Below, one piece after another: positions 16,529-24,754 of a stretch of 64,000 nt of DNA. Numbering within the stretch: the first letter of the stretch is position 1; the number at the start of each line of letters is the position of its first letter. Both the position numbers and the translations under genes were made by a program. This stretch comes from Stackebrandtia albiflava (GTDB lineage Bacteria > Actinomycetota > Actinomycetes > Mycobacteriales > Micromonosporaceae). The stretch is taken from positions 972,081 to 1,036,080 of the forward strand of contig NZ_VLLL01000005.1 of assembly GCF_007994225.1 (NCBI RefSeq). The letters are read 5' to 3'. The notes beneath the pieces are model-generated. The model had not been told where the DNA came from. It worked only from the letters and a program-made list of their open reading frames with translations, and made no database searches.

Positions 16529-17011
16529 TCAGTCCCCGGGTTCCGGAGTCCGTTCGCCGCGACGGATCTCCTCGACGCGCGCGTTCATGGCCGCCTCGTC
16601 CTCGGCGGCGATCACGCCGCCGGCGCGTGCGACCCGACTCCTGTGGTGGACGACGACGAAGAACACCAGTCCTATCGGGATCGCGTACAACAGTTGCGAC
16701 AGTATCCAGAACCACCTGGTCGGCGCGGCGGTGAAACCGTTGCCGTAACCGGAGAACTCGTCGCCGTCGTCCACGAACAGGTCACCGCTCAACCGTTCCC
16801 GGTGCTCCGTGCCGTCGGCCAGTGTCCAACTGCCCGTGCAGTGCCCACCGCGGGATCCGGTGACGCACTCCACGTCCTCGACGCGCACCGGTTCGGTCGT
16901 CGCGAGCAGGACCGTCCCCTCCACCGCGAACCAGACGGGCGCGCCGATGCAGCCGGCGAACAGCGCGACGAGCCCGACGGCGACGGCGACACGGGACCAG
17001 GGTTTGCGAGC
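16529..17011 (-). CDS. Membrane protein with two transmembrane helices (160 aa)
   Basis: The N-terminal helix at about 9-38 (VAVAVGLVALFAGCIGAPVW) and a second at about 112-135 (WFWILSQLLYAIPIGLVFF) bracket an extracytoplasmic loop that holds two cysteines (VECVTG, HCTGSW) likely to form a disulfide. The tail is charged and cytoplasmic, ending RRGERTPEPGD. I start at the ATG at 17011 because the first helix begins right after MARKPW; no strong ribosome site is seen. This resembles the many DUF3592-like actinobacterial membrane proteins. A role in the neighbouring clusters cannot be shown. It is convergent with Cys-rich peptide B. Confidence 0.75.
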   Translation of the reverse strand, partial: ARKPWSRVAVAVGLVALFAGCIGAPVWFAVEGTVLLATTEPVRVEDVECVTGSRGGHCTGSWTLADGTEHRERLSGDLFVDDGDEFSGYGNGFTAAPTRWFWILSQLLYAIPIGLVFFVVVHHRSRVARAGGVIAAEDEAAMNARVEEIRRGERTPEPGD

Positions 17012-17943
17012 CATGGCGCGATGGTACGACCGCAAGGCCATTCGTCCCGGCGCGGACCAGGCTCCGTGTACTCCACTTCGAGACGCCGCGGATCGCGGAT
17101 TCCCCGCGATTCCGCCTAACGGCCTCCCCGAATTCACCGGCAATTGGGCGAGCCATTCCTTATTTCGATAGGCATCGATTTGATATGAGGCGAATCCGAT
17201 ATCCTAGCGCTGCCACGCAACCCCGCCGCCGCATGACGACACACTCGTTCTGAGAATGACCGACGAGGGCCGTTCGCGGTGGTCGGGTGTATTCCCGGTG
17301 GGCGGGACCGAGGGGTTTTTCTCACGTCGCATTCCGAGTGACGACGGGTTCACGGAGTCTTTTCACCGGTCGGAGTGCCGGTGGATTCCCCAGGTTATCC
17401 GACCGGAATAAAGGGAATTGTGGCGCGTGAATCCGATTCGGAAACACCCTTGGCGGTTCCGGATGCGTAAAAGACGGAATTCTCTCGACGATTGCGTCCA
17501 TTGAGGTGGGAATTGCCACGCGGCGGTCAAAAAGGATCATCTGGGCGCGCCGGCGTCGTTTCTCAGGGCGCGTCTCCGGCGTATTCTGCCGAATCGTCCC
17601 GATGTGATGGTTAGCCGAAAGTTAGCCGGATGAACATTCGATAACGGAAGCCGGGGGCGGCTGGACACCGCCGGAGACCGTCCGTACGATTCGATTCGAC
17701 TTCCCGATGCCGACGAGCAACAGGGAGACGCGGTATGTCAGCCGCGTCTTCGTTCGCGCGCCGGTACGGTCGCCCGGATCTCACCGTGCCCCTGATTACG
17801 GTCTGCTGGTCTTCGACTCGCCCAAGTCGGAACGTGGCTGTTACAACCATCTCGTTGTTCCCGGCTCCACGCCGTCCATTGAGGCTGCCCTGCGACTGCC
17901 AGAAGGCGGACCTGACCACCTCTCGACCCTGGAGGAGTGCCCG
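17012..17943. other. Long A/T-richer non-coding region before the RiPP cluster
   Basis: These 932 bases lack a convincing gene. The part from about 17140 to 17700 is visibly less G/C-rich than its surroundings and contains several TATCC- and GATAAC-like boxes. This looks like the promoter region and perhaps the left boundary of an imported RiPP cluster. An open frame joins the next gene from 17707, but the first 79 codons of it do not resemble its family. Confidence 0.5.
17610..17645 (+). promoter_or_regulatory. Candidate operator: 11-bp-period direct repeat
   Basis: GTTAGCCG occurs at 17610-17617 and again at 17621-17628, an 11-base period, with GATAAC at 17640-17645 as a possible -10. Repeats spaced like this near the -35 are typical of SARP-type activator sites. 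About 300 bases of leader would separate it from the first RiPP gene. Confidence 0.35.
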
Positions 17944-19953
17944 ATGGACGTATCCACAGCGAGTGTGACGGGCGAGCAGGAGACCCGACGACTGCGCCTG
18001 CGGCATGACCTGGTCTTCGCGGAGCTTCCCACCGGCACTCTCGTCCGTCACTCCGACGGCGGCTTCGTCCTGCGCGGCAAGGCGATCTACAAGTGGCTGA
18101 CGACACTCGCGCCGTTCCTGGACGGCACCAAGACCCGTGACGACCTCCTCGCCGGCCTCGACGAGGGACGCGCGGCGATGGTCGGCCGCCTGGTCGACGC
18201 GCTCGTCGACAAGGCGGCCCTGAGCACCGTCACCGGCCCGATGGTCGACGACGGCCACGATCTCGCCGAGTTCCGTCAGCAGATCGCCTACATCGAGCAC
18301 TACGGCGAGAACGGCGTCGAACGGTTCACCGCCTTCCGGGAGGCCGCGGTCAAGGTGGTCGGCGAGGACGCCGTCGCCGACGCGATCAGGCACGGACTCC
18401 TCATCAACGGCCTGAAGCGGGTCGTCGGCGCCGAGGAGGACCTTCCCGGCGACGGCGGCGGGATCCTGGTGGTCACCGCCGTCGAGGGCGGGGTGGACCG
18501 GCTCGTGGCGACGCTGCGCGACAACACCGGGACGGTTCTGCCCGTCGTCCGGGTGGGGGAGAAGGTCGTGATCGGCCCGCTCACCGGGCCCGGGCGCGTC
18601 GGCGACTGGACCACGGCGATGATCCGGCTGTCCCACAACGACGAGAACGGTGACGCGGCACGGTTGTGGCAGGCCGCCGCGGCCCCCGGCCACACCCCGG
18701 CCCCGCCGGCGATGAGGCCGGTGCACGCGTCGCTCGTCGGCCTGATGGCCGCCTACGACGTCTTCCGCGACATCACGAAGGCCCCCGGCGCCGAGACCGA
18801 CGGCGCCGTGGTCGTCGTCGACCTGGCCACCGGCGACGCGGTACGCGAGGAGGTGCTGCCGGATCCGCGGCTCGTCGAAGGACGGTCCACGGTGCCGCCG
18901 GAGGGCTTCGCCGCCGACGTCGACGCCGACGCGGTCGCCGAGGAGAGGCCGATCGTCGGCGACGACGACCACGAGCACGACGACCTGCAGCGTTTCCTGC
19001 GCCTGGTGGGTGCCCACGTGGGAATCGTGACGGGCTTCGACGACGAGGAGATCGACCAGAACCCCGTCAAGATCGCCCGCTCCGTCGTCCACCCCGGTGT
19101 GGCCGATTCGCTTCCGGCGCTCGGGTTCGCCCTGGAGGCGCCGGGCGACGCGCGCCGCCGGGCCACCGAGAACGCGATCCTGGAGCACGTCGTCGCCCTC
19201 GGCCCACTGCCCGCCACCGAGTCGGAGGCCGCGCGTCGCATCGACGCCGACCGGCTCGTCCTGGCCACCGGACTCGGTGACGCCGGGTCGGGCGGCTGGA
19301 CCGCCGGCCGTTCCCTCGACGGTGAGATCGTCGAGGTGCCGACCGCCGCCGTGTACGCGCGCGGCGCGGCCAACGGGCCCGGAGCATTCGAACGAAGCAG
19401 CGCCGGAGAGGGCGTGGGGCAGGACCTCACCACCGCGGTCCGTGCCGGAATCCGATCGGCCCTCGCCTACGAGGGTGTCGCGGCCCTGGCCCGCGGGGAG
19501 AAGATCGTCGAGGTCGACACGTCCGAGATGGACGAGACCGTCGGGTATCTCGTCCGGTCGGCGGCACTGCTGGGCCTCGACTTCGCGGTACACGTCCTTC
19601 CCGCCGCCGCACCGGCCGTCGCCGTGTTCGCGGTCAGGCGCGGGACCGGCGACTACGCCGTGGGTACCGGTGCCGACGTGTCGGCGGCGACGACCGACGC
19701 GCTGCTGCCGCTGATCGGTCGCACCCTGACGACTGGCCGTCCCGGCCTGGACCGGCTCCTGGTCCCCGGCGTCGATCCACGGGCCGCCCGGGTCAGCGCG
19801 GGAGACGGTCCCCTCCCTCCCGCGGAGCCGCCGCTGGCGTCGGCGCTGCGTTCCGAAGGCCGCGAGGCGGTGGTGGTCGAGACGACCCCCGCCGACGTCC
19901 TCGCCACGGGTGCGGTCAGGACCGTTCGGGTCCTCCTCACCCGTCCCCGGTAA
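17944..19953 (+). CDS. Ocin-ThiF-like leader-binding RiPP maturation protein
   Basis: A 669-residue protein of the putative thiazole-bacteriocin maturation family (ocin-ThiF-like). The N-terminal 90 residues look like a RiPP recognition element (LRLRHDLVFAELPTGTLVRH, then GGFVLRGKAIYKWL, LAPFLDG), the winged-helix fold that binds precursor leaders. The remaining part is a diverged E1/ThiF-like region lacking an obvious nucleotide-binding glycine motif. GGAGGAG lies 6 bases before the ATG. It stands directly before the precursor genes and the YcaO gene, so it should deliver leaders to the cyclodehydratase, as F-type proteins do in thiopeptide systems. The family call rests on the N-terminus, size and context; the middle part is weakly recognisable. 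Confidence 0.85.
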   Translation: MDVSTASVTGEQETRRLRLRHDLVFAELPTGTLVRHSDGGFVLRGKAIYKWLTTLAPFLDGTKTRDDLLAGLDEGRAAMVGRLVDALVDKAALSTVTGPMVDDGHDLAEFRQQIAYIEHYGENGVERFTAFREAAVKVVGEDAVADAIRHGLLINGLKRVVGAEEDLPGDGGGILVVTAVEGGVDRLVATLRDNTGTVLPVVRVGEKVVIGPLTGPGRVGDWTTAMIRLSHNDENGDAARLWQAAAAPGHTPAPPAMRPVHASLVGLMAAYDVFRDITKAPGAETDGAVVVVDLATGDAVREEVLPDPRLVEGRSTVPPEGFAADVDADAVAEERPIVGDDDHEHDDLQRFLRLVGAHVGIVTGFDDEEIDQNPVKIARSVVHPGVADSLPALGFALEAPGDARRRATENAILEHVVALGPLPATESEAARRIDADRLVLATGLGDAGSGGWTAGRSLDGEIVEVPTAAVYARGAANGPGAFERSSAGEGVGQDLTTAVRAGIRSALAYEGVAALARGEKIVEVDTSEMDETVGYLVRSAALLGLDFAVHVLPAAAPAVAVFAVRRGTGDYAVGTGADVSAATTDALLPLIGRTLTTGRPGLDRLLVPGVDPRAARVSAGDGPLPPAEPPLASALRSEGREAVVVETTPADVLATGAVRTVRVLLTRPR

Positions 19954-19978
19954 CACGCGCATCGAGAGGAGGAAACCG

Positions 19979-20179
19979 ATGGAGTCGTCGCTCAAGAACG
20001 ATCTGTCCGCTCTGGAGACGGAGACGTTCGAGATCCAGGACACGACCGAACTGGCCCTGGACCAGCCCGCATGGTCGAGCTGCTCGACGTCGAGCTGCTG
20101 TGGCTGTTCGAGCTGCAGCTGCAGCAGCACGAGCTGCAGCAGCACCAGTTCGACCTCGACCACCAGCTGCAGCGGTTAG
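19979..20179 (+). CDS. RiPP precursor peptide 1 (66 aa, W-type)
   Basis: The leader (about 1-32) carries LETETFEIQDTTELALDQPA, matching the family consensus LExETFEIxD. The core from about residue 33 consists of Ser, Cys, Thr and Gly (first stretch SSCSTSSCCGCSSCSC). A Trp precedes the core, as in precursors 3-5. AGGAGG lies 6 bases before the ATG. Cys and Ser/Thr in the core can become thiazoles, oxazoles or dehydroamino acids through the YcaO, dehydrogenase and LanB enzymes downstream. Confidence 0.9.
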   Translation: MESSLKNDLSALETETFEIQDTTELALDQPAWSSCSTSSCCGCSSCSCSSTSCSSTSSTSTTSCSG

Positions 20180-20276
20180 TCGAGCCCCGGACTTCCGCCC
20201 GGTCGCCGGCCCGCCGGAGCGGAGAGCACCACCCCCCCCGGGCCGACCCCTTCACCCATCGAGAGGAGGAAAACCA

Positions 20277-20474
20277 ATGTCGCCACTCAACGACCAGATC
20301 GCCGTGCTGGAGGCCGAGACCTTCGAGGTCGTCGACTTCACCCCGGCCGAGGACCTCGCCGCTTCCACCAGCACCAGCTGCGCGTGCAGCACGACGTCCA
20401 CGTGCTCGTGCTCGACCTCTTCGTGCTGCTCCACCACCAGCTCCAGCTGCAGCTCGACGTCGTCGTGCGCATGA
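20277..20474 (+). CDS. RiPP precursor peptide 2 (65 aa, non-W type)
   Basis: The leader is IAVLEAETFEVVDFTPAEDL; the core begins about STSTSCACSTTSTC and ends TSSCA. It lacks the Trp of the other tandem copies and matches precursor 6 at 32498 far better than its neighbours, so it belongs to a second sublineage. A strong ribosome site (GAGAGGAGGA) precedes the ATG. The core of about 36 residues is more Thr-rich than those of the W-type peptides. Confidence 0.9.
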   Translation: MSPLNDQIAVLEAETFEVVDFTPAEDLAASTSTSCACSTTSTCSCSTSSCCSTTSSSCSSTSSCA

Positions 20475-20520
20475 TCCACTTCGGATCGGATCGACGACCG
20501 AGGATGTGAGAGGAGGAACC

Positions 20521-20688
20521 ATGAACTCACTCATCAAGGACATCGCCGAGCTCGAGGCGCAGACCTTCGAGATCGTCGATGTCGCGGAGCTGTCGCAGGA
20601 CGAGGCACTGACGTGGTCGAGCTGCTCGACGTCGTCGTGCTGCGGAACCACCAGCACCAGCTGCGGCTCGACGTCGTCGTGCGCCTGA
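20521..20688 (+). CDS. RiPP precursor peptide 3 (55 aa, W-type)
   Basis: The shortest copy. The leader is IAELEAQTFEIVDVAELSQD, followed by EALTW and a core of about 23 residues (SSCSTSSCCGTTSTSCGSTS, then SCA). The leader is nearly that of precursors 4 and 5. The upstream 30 bases (GATCGACGACCGAGGATGTG onward) recur before precursor 4, evidence of tandem duplication. GAGGAGG precedes the ATG. Confidence 0.9.
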   Translation: MNSLIKDIAELEAQTFEIVDVAELSQDEALTWSSCSTSSCCGTTSTSCGSTSSCA

Positions 20689-20734
20689 TCCACCCGGTAT
20701 CGGATCGACGACCGAGGATGTGAGAGGAGGAAGC

Positions 20735-20926
20735 ATGAACCCACTCATCAAGGACATCGCCGAGCTCGAGGCGCAGACCTTCGAGATCGACGATGTCGCG
20801 CAGTTGTCGCAGGACGAGGCCGTGACGTGGTCGAGCTGCTCGACGTCGAGCTGCTGTGGCTGCTCCAGCTCCAGTTGCGGCAGCTGCTGCGGCTGCTCGT
20901 CCAGCTGCGGCTCGACATCCGGATGA
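20735..20926 (+). CDS. RiPP precursor peptide 4 (63 aa, W-type)
   Basis: The leader is IAELEAQTFEIDDVAQLSQD, then EAVTW and a 31-residue core starting SSCSTSSCCGCSSSSCGSCC. It differs from precursor 5 at only two residues, near the end (SSSCGSTSG versus SCSCGSTSK). GAGGAGG precedes the ATG. The core has ten Cys, the densest heterocycle potential in the cluster together with precursor 5. Confidence 0.9.
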   Translation: MNPLIKDIAELEAQTFEIDDVAQLSQDEAVTWSSCSTSSCCGCSSSSCGSCCGCSSSCGSTSG

Positions 20927-20969
20927 CGCCCGCGGTCTCGGACCGAACGAGCACATGAGAGGAGGAAGC

Positions 20970-21161
20970 ATGAACCCACTCATCAAGGACATCGCCGAGC
21001 TCGAGGCGCAGACCTTCGAGATCGACGATGTCGCACAGCTCTCGCAGGACGAGGCCGTGACGTGGTCGAGCTGCTCGACGTCGAGCTGCTGCGGCTGCTC
21101 CAGCTCCAGCTGCGGCAGCTGCTGCGGCTGCTCGTGCAGCTGCGGCTCGACGAGCAAGTAG
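20970..21161 (+). CDS. RiPP precursor peptide 5 (63 aa, W-type)
   Basis: Almost identical to precursor 4 in both leader and core, with an extra Cys near the C-terminus and a final Lys instead of Gly. The high DNA identity points to a recent duplication. It lies 34 bases before the YcaO gene and is likely co-transcribed with it. AGGAGGA precedes the ATG. Confidence 0.9.
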   Translation: MNPLIKDIAELEAQTFEIDDVAQLSQDEAVTWSSCSTSSCCGCSSSSCGSCCGCSCSCGSTSK

Positions 21162-21195
21162 CACCGGACGGACATTCAGCGATTCTGGAGAGAAC

Positions 21196-23106
21196 ATGAC
21201 GACGGCGGCCACGGTCGATGCCGTGCAAACGGTTCAGGAACACCTGGACAAGGCGCTTGGGTACGAGGGCGGCTCCCGCCCCATCGTGTACGAGCTCGGA
21301 GAGCGGGACCTGCTGGGCATCTACGGCCCGGTCGATCCCGCGCCCTTCCGCTCCCCGGGCGTGACAACCGTTCACCTGCACGGACGCGACGCCTATGTAC
21401 TGCCGGCGGCCGAATCTGAACGGCCCCCGTGCTCCCTGTGCTTCCACCGCAGGTGGCAGGCTCTCAGACAGGAGGAGGAACGCGACGCCCTCGAACTCAC
21501 GGGCGTGTCGTGTTCGCTGTCCTCCGCACCGTGGATCACTCCGATCACCCTCGCGGCACTCCAGACCCTGGTCGAGAGTGCCCGGCAGGATCGCCCCGAA
21601 CACCTCCCGGGAGCGGGAAGCGTACGGCGGTTGAGGCTCGACAACCTCGCCACCCGTACCTTCCCGCTCCTGACGGAACCCGACTGCCCCAACTGCGGCG
21701 TCGCACCGGAGGGTGGCCCCGCCCGGGCCGTCGTCCCGATGCGGCCCCAGCCCAAGCCGGACGCCGACACGTTCCGGGTCCGTCACGTCCGCGACTACCC
21801 GATCGACATCGAGGCGTTCGCGAACCCGGTGTGCGGCGCCCTGGGCACCCAGGCGCCCGCCGCCTTCGACAACCCCACCACGATGCCCGTCACCGGCTAC
21901 AGCTTCGTACGCGGCGCCGCCCACCTCTACGAGTTCTTCTGGAGCGGGCACGCCGACAACGTCGCCGACTCCCGCCTGCTGGCCGTCCTGGAGGGACTGG
22001 AGCGGTACGCCGGACTGCTGTCCCGCGGCCTGCCGAAACCACTGTGGTCGGCGCTCGACGACCTCGACGCCCCGGCGCTCGACCCGCGTGCCTGCACCCT
22101 CTACCCCAAGGCGTTCTACGACTTCAACGCGCCGTACTTCACGGAGTTCACCCCGTCCCTGGAGATCCCCTGGGTGTGGGGACGGAACCTGACCACCGAC
22201 GAGTCGGTGCTGGTGCCGCAACGTCTGGTCCACTACCTGGACCAGACCGGCCCGGCCTTCGTCGACGAGTGCTCCAACGGCTGCGCCACCGGAAGCTGCC
22301 CCGAGGAGGCGGTGTTCCACGGCGTCATGGAACTCATCGAACGCGATTCGTTCCTGCTCACCTGGTTCGCCAAGCACGAGGCCGTCGAGATCGACCCCCG
22401 AAGCAGCGGGGCACTCGACATCGACCTCATGGTCGAACGCATGGCCCTGGAGGGCTTCGAGGTCCGCATGTTCGACACCAGGGTCGACCTGCCGGTTCCG
22501 GTCGTCACCGCCGTGGCGGTGCGCACCGACGGCAAGCCCGGCAAGCTGTGCTTCGCCGCCGGCTCGTCGATGGACCCGGTGCAGGCGATGCGCGCCGCCC
22601 TGTGCGAGATCGCCTCCTACGTGCCCAGTTTCGAGCGCCGGATGTCCACCGGCGGCGACGAGGCACGGGCCATGGAGGCCGAGTTCGGTCTGGTCCGTGA
22701 ACTCAAGCACCACGCGCTGCTGCACGGCCTCGACTCGATGGCCGTCCACTCGGACTTCCTGCTCGCGAACCGGCGCGCCCTTCCGATGGAGGAGGTCTAC
22801 CGCGAGTGGGAGGCCACCCGTCCCCGCAACCGGGATCTCACCGAGGACCTGCGGTGGATCATCGACCGGCTCGGGCAGAACGGCTTCGCGCTCTACGCGG
22901 TCGACCAGACCTCTCCCGAGCAACGGGACCTGGGCCTGTCCACCTATGCCACGGTCGTGCCGGGTCTGCTGCCCATCGACTTCGGCTGGCACAAGCAGCG
23001 GGCCTTCCACATGGAACGGACCCTCACCGCGCACCGCCGTGCCGGGCTGCGCGACCGGGACCTCACCCCCGCGGAACTGAACCCCGTCCCGCACCCGTTC
23101 CCGTGA
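21196..23106 (+). CDS. YcaO-type TOMM cyclodehydratase
   Basis: A 636-residue enzyme that should convert Cys and Ser/Thr of the precursor cores to azolines using ATP. The N-terminal region (about 1-200) carries a zinc tetrad, CSLC at 79-82 and CPNC at 164-167. The YcaO domain follows, with LEGLERYAG near 264 and ELIERDSFLLTWF near 378, which supply nucleotide- and magnesium-binding acids. The protein ends PVPHPFP, the PxPxP tail that shapes the active site in peptide-modifying YcaO proteins. GGAG lies 5 bases before the ATG. It sits directly after the precursor array and before the dehydrogenase. The separate leader-binding partner is presumably the ThiF-like protein at 17944. Confidence 0.95.
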   Translation: MTTAATVDAVQTVQEHLDKALGYEGGSRPIVYELGERDLLGIYGPVDPAPFRSPGVTTVHLHGRDAYVLPAAESERPPCSLCFHRRWQALRQEEERDALELTGVSCSLSSAPWITPITLAALQTLVESARQDRPEHLPGAGSVRRLRLDNLATRTFPLLTEPDCPNCGVAPEGGPARAVVPMRPQPKPDADTFRVRHVRDYPIDIEAFANPVCGALGTQAPAAFDNPTTMPVTGYSFVRGAAHLYEFFWSGHADNVADSRLLAVLEGLERYAGLLSRGLPKPLWSALDDLDAPALDPRACTLYPKAFYDFNAPYFTEFTPSLEIPWVWGRNLTTDESVLVPQRLVHYLDQTGPAFVDECSNGCATGSCPEEAVFHGVMELIERDSFLLTWFAKHEAVEIDPRSSGALDIDLMVERMALEGFEVRMFDTRVDLPVPVVTAVAVRTDGKPGKLCFAAGSSMDPVQAMRAALCEIASYVPSFERRMSTGGDEARAMEAEFGLVRELKHHALLHGLDSMAVHSDFLLANRRALPMEEVYREWEATRPRNRDLTEDLRWIIDRLGQNGFALYAVDQTSPEQRDLGLSTYATVVPGLLPIDFGWHKQRAFHMERTLTAHRRAGLRDRDLTPAELNPVPHPFP

Positions 23107-23149
23107 GCCGGCCGACGGCACACCGCAACCAGCCCCCGGAGGGAGAACA

Positions 23150-24754
23150 GTGACAGCCACCGAGACGGTGCGCCGGTACGTCGAGGACGTGATCCATCGG
23201 GCCCGAGTCCCGATGCCGCCGTACGACTACACGGTCAACTGGAATGACCAGCCCCGACGGCACAAGGTGTATCCGGGGGCGGCGTCGTTCACGCTCCCGG
23301 TCGGCCCGCCGGTGACGGACGCGCTCGCGACGGCACTCGACCGTACACCCTGGACGGACGGCGACGGCCCACTGGACCCGGCGCGCCTGGGCCGTGCCCT
23401 CAACGACACCTACGGACTGCTCGCCCGGCGGTTGCGGGTGACGGGCAACGACGACGCGGTGAACAAGCCCCGCAGCGCGGTGTCCACCTACTCCCGGGGA
23501 ACCGCCAACGGCGGCGGCCTGTACCCGCTGGAGATGTACTGGGTGAGCGGCGCCTCCGCCGACCAGACCCCCGGTGTGTACCACTGGGACACCGCGTCCG
23601 GGGCGCTGCAACGCCTCATCGCCGGCAACGTGTCCGACCGCGTGCGGGCCGCCCTGCCCGAACCCGCCCCGCAGACCGACCAGTTCCTCCTGGTGTCCGT
23701 GAAGTTCTGGAAGAACTCGTTCAAGTACAACAGCTTCTGCCACCACGTCGTGACGATGGACCTGGGAGCGACCCTCGCCTCCCTCGAACTCCTGGGAGTC
23801 ACCGACGGCGGGGCCGCCGCCGTGCCGCACCTGTGGTTCGACAGCGCGGAACTCGACGCGCTCCTGGGCATCGAGTCGCTGGACGAGACGACACTGGCGG
23901 TGCTCCCGCTCCCGCCGGGACCGCGCGGACTCACGGTTCCGGAACGGTCCGGCGACGCGGCCGTCACCCTCACCGAGGCGGAGCGGTCCAGGGTGACGCA
24001 CCGGTTCGACCAGGTGACCGCGGTCGTCGAGGCCACCCTGGTACCGCAGGCCCTTCCGGACGTCGAGGTCGTCTCCCGAGTGGCCGCCCCGGCGTCGCCC
24101 GAGCCGGTGCCGCTGCCGGAGGTGTCCCTCGACGCCGTGGAAGGCGGCGTGAGCGCGATCCTGGCGCGGCGGCGTTCCTCGTTCGGGACCTTCTCGTCGA
24201 AGACGCCGCTGTCGGCGGAGGAACTGGCGACGCTGCTGCGGGTGACCGCCCGCGGATGCCGGCTGCGCACCGACGCGGGCCGCGCCGACTTCGCCCGGCT
24301 GGCGGTGTTCGTCAACCACGTCGCCGGAATCGCGCCGGGCGCGTACCTGTACGACGAGGAACGCTCCGGCCTGGTCCTCGTCGACGGTGAGGCCCCCGGC
24401 GAACTCCTCCAGACCATGTACTTCCTCGACAACTACAACGTCGAGCAGGCGGCGGCGGTGATCTCGGTGCTCGTGCCCGTCGAGTCCGTGCTCGACGCCG
24501 TCGGCGACCGCGGAGTCCGGCTCCTCAACGCGGTCGTCGGCTCCGCCACCCAGAGCTGCTACGTCGCCGCCAGTGCCCTCGACGTGGCGTGCGGAGCGGC
24601 ACTCGGCTTCGACAACGTCTCCTACGCCGAGCGGCTACGTCTGTCCGGATCGGACGAATGGCCGATGATCATGCTCATGGTCGGCCGCGACCGCGATGAC
24701 CAGGCCGACTTCGCCTACCCCCTGTCGGCACGATCCCCCAAGGAGTCGACGTGA
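23150..24754 (+). CDS. SagB-type azoline dehydrogenase (nitroreductase fold)
   Basis: A 534-residue FMN-dependent enzyme expected to oxidise azolines to thiazoles and oxazoles. Two nitroreductase-like halves are visible. The first (about 75-260) has YSRGTANGGGLYPLEMYWV. The second (about 325-525) begins RRRSSFGTFSSKTPLSAEE and ends with the typical SYAERLRLSGSDEWPMIMLM. Two-part dehydrogenases of this length are usual in thiopeptide-type clusters. The GTG start has GGAGGGAG upstream. The stop overlaps the GTG of the next gene (GTGA). Confidence 0.93.
   Translation: MTATETVRRYVEDVIHRARVPMPPYDYTVNWNDQPRRHKVYPGAASFTLPVGPPVTDALATALDRTPWTDGDGPLDPARLGRALNDTYGLLARRLRVTGNDDAVNKPRSAVSTYSRGTANGGGLYPLEMYWVSGASADQTPGVYHWDTASGALQRLIAGNVSDRVRAALPEPAPQTDQFLLVSVKFWKNSFKYNSFCHHVVTMDLGATLASLELLGVTDGGAAAVPHLWFDSAELDALLGIESLDETTLAVLPLPPGPRGLTVPERSGDAAVTLTEAERSRVTHRFDQVTAVVEATLVPQALPDVEVVSRVAAPASPEPVPLPEVSLDAVEGGVSAILARRRSSFGTFSSKTPLSAEELATLLRVTARGCRLRTDAGRADFARLAVFVNHVAGIAPGAYLYDEERSGLVLVDGEAPGELLQTMYFLDNYNVEQAAAVISVLVPVESVLDAVGDRGVRLLNAVVGSATQSCYVAASALDVACGAALGFDNVSYAERLRLSGSDEWPMIMLMVGRDRDDQADFAYPLSARSPKEST

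Noticed and set aside
17707-17943. N-terminal extension of the ThiF-like protein
   Set aside because: The added 79 residues are not family-like and the ribosome site GGAGGAG lies at the later ATG.
19979-21161. The precursor array as a simple tandem DNA repeat or CRISPR-like array
   Set aside because: The units are protein-coding with conserved leaders, ribosome sites and frames; spacing is irregular.
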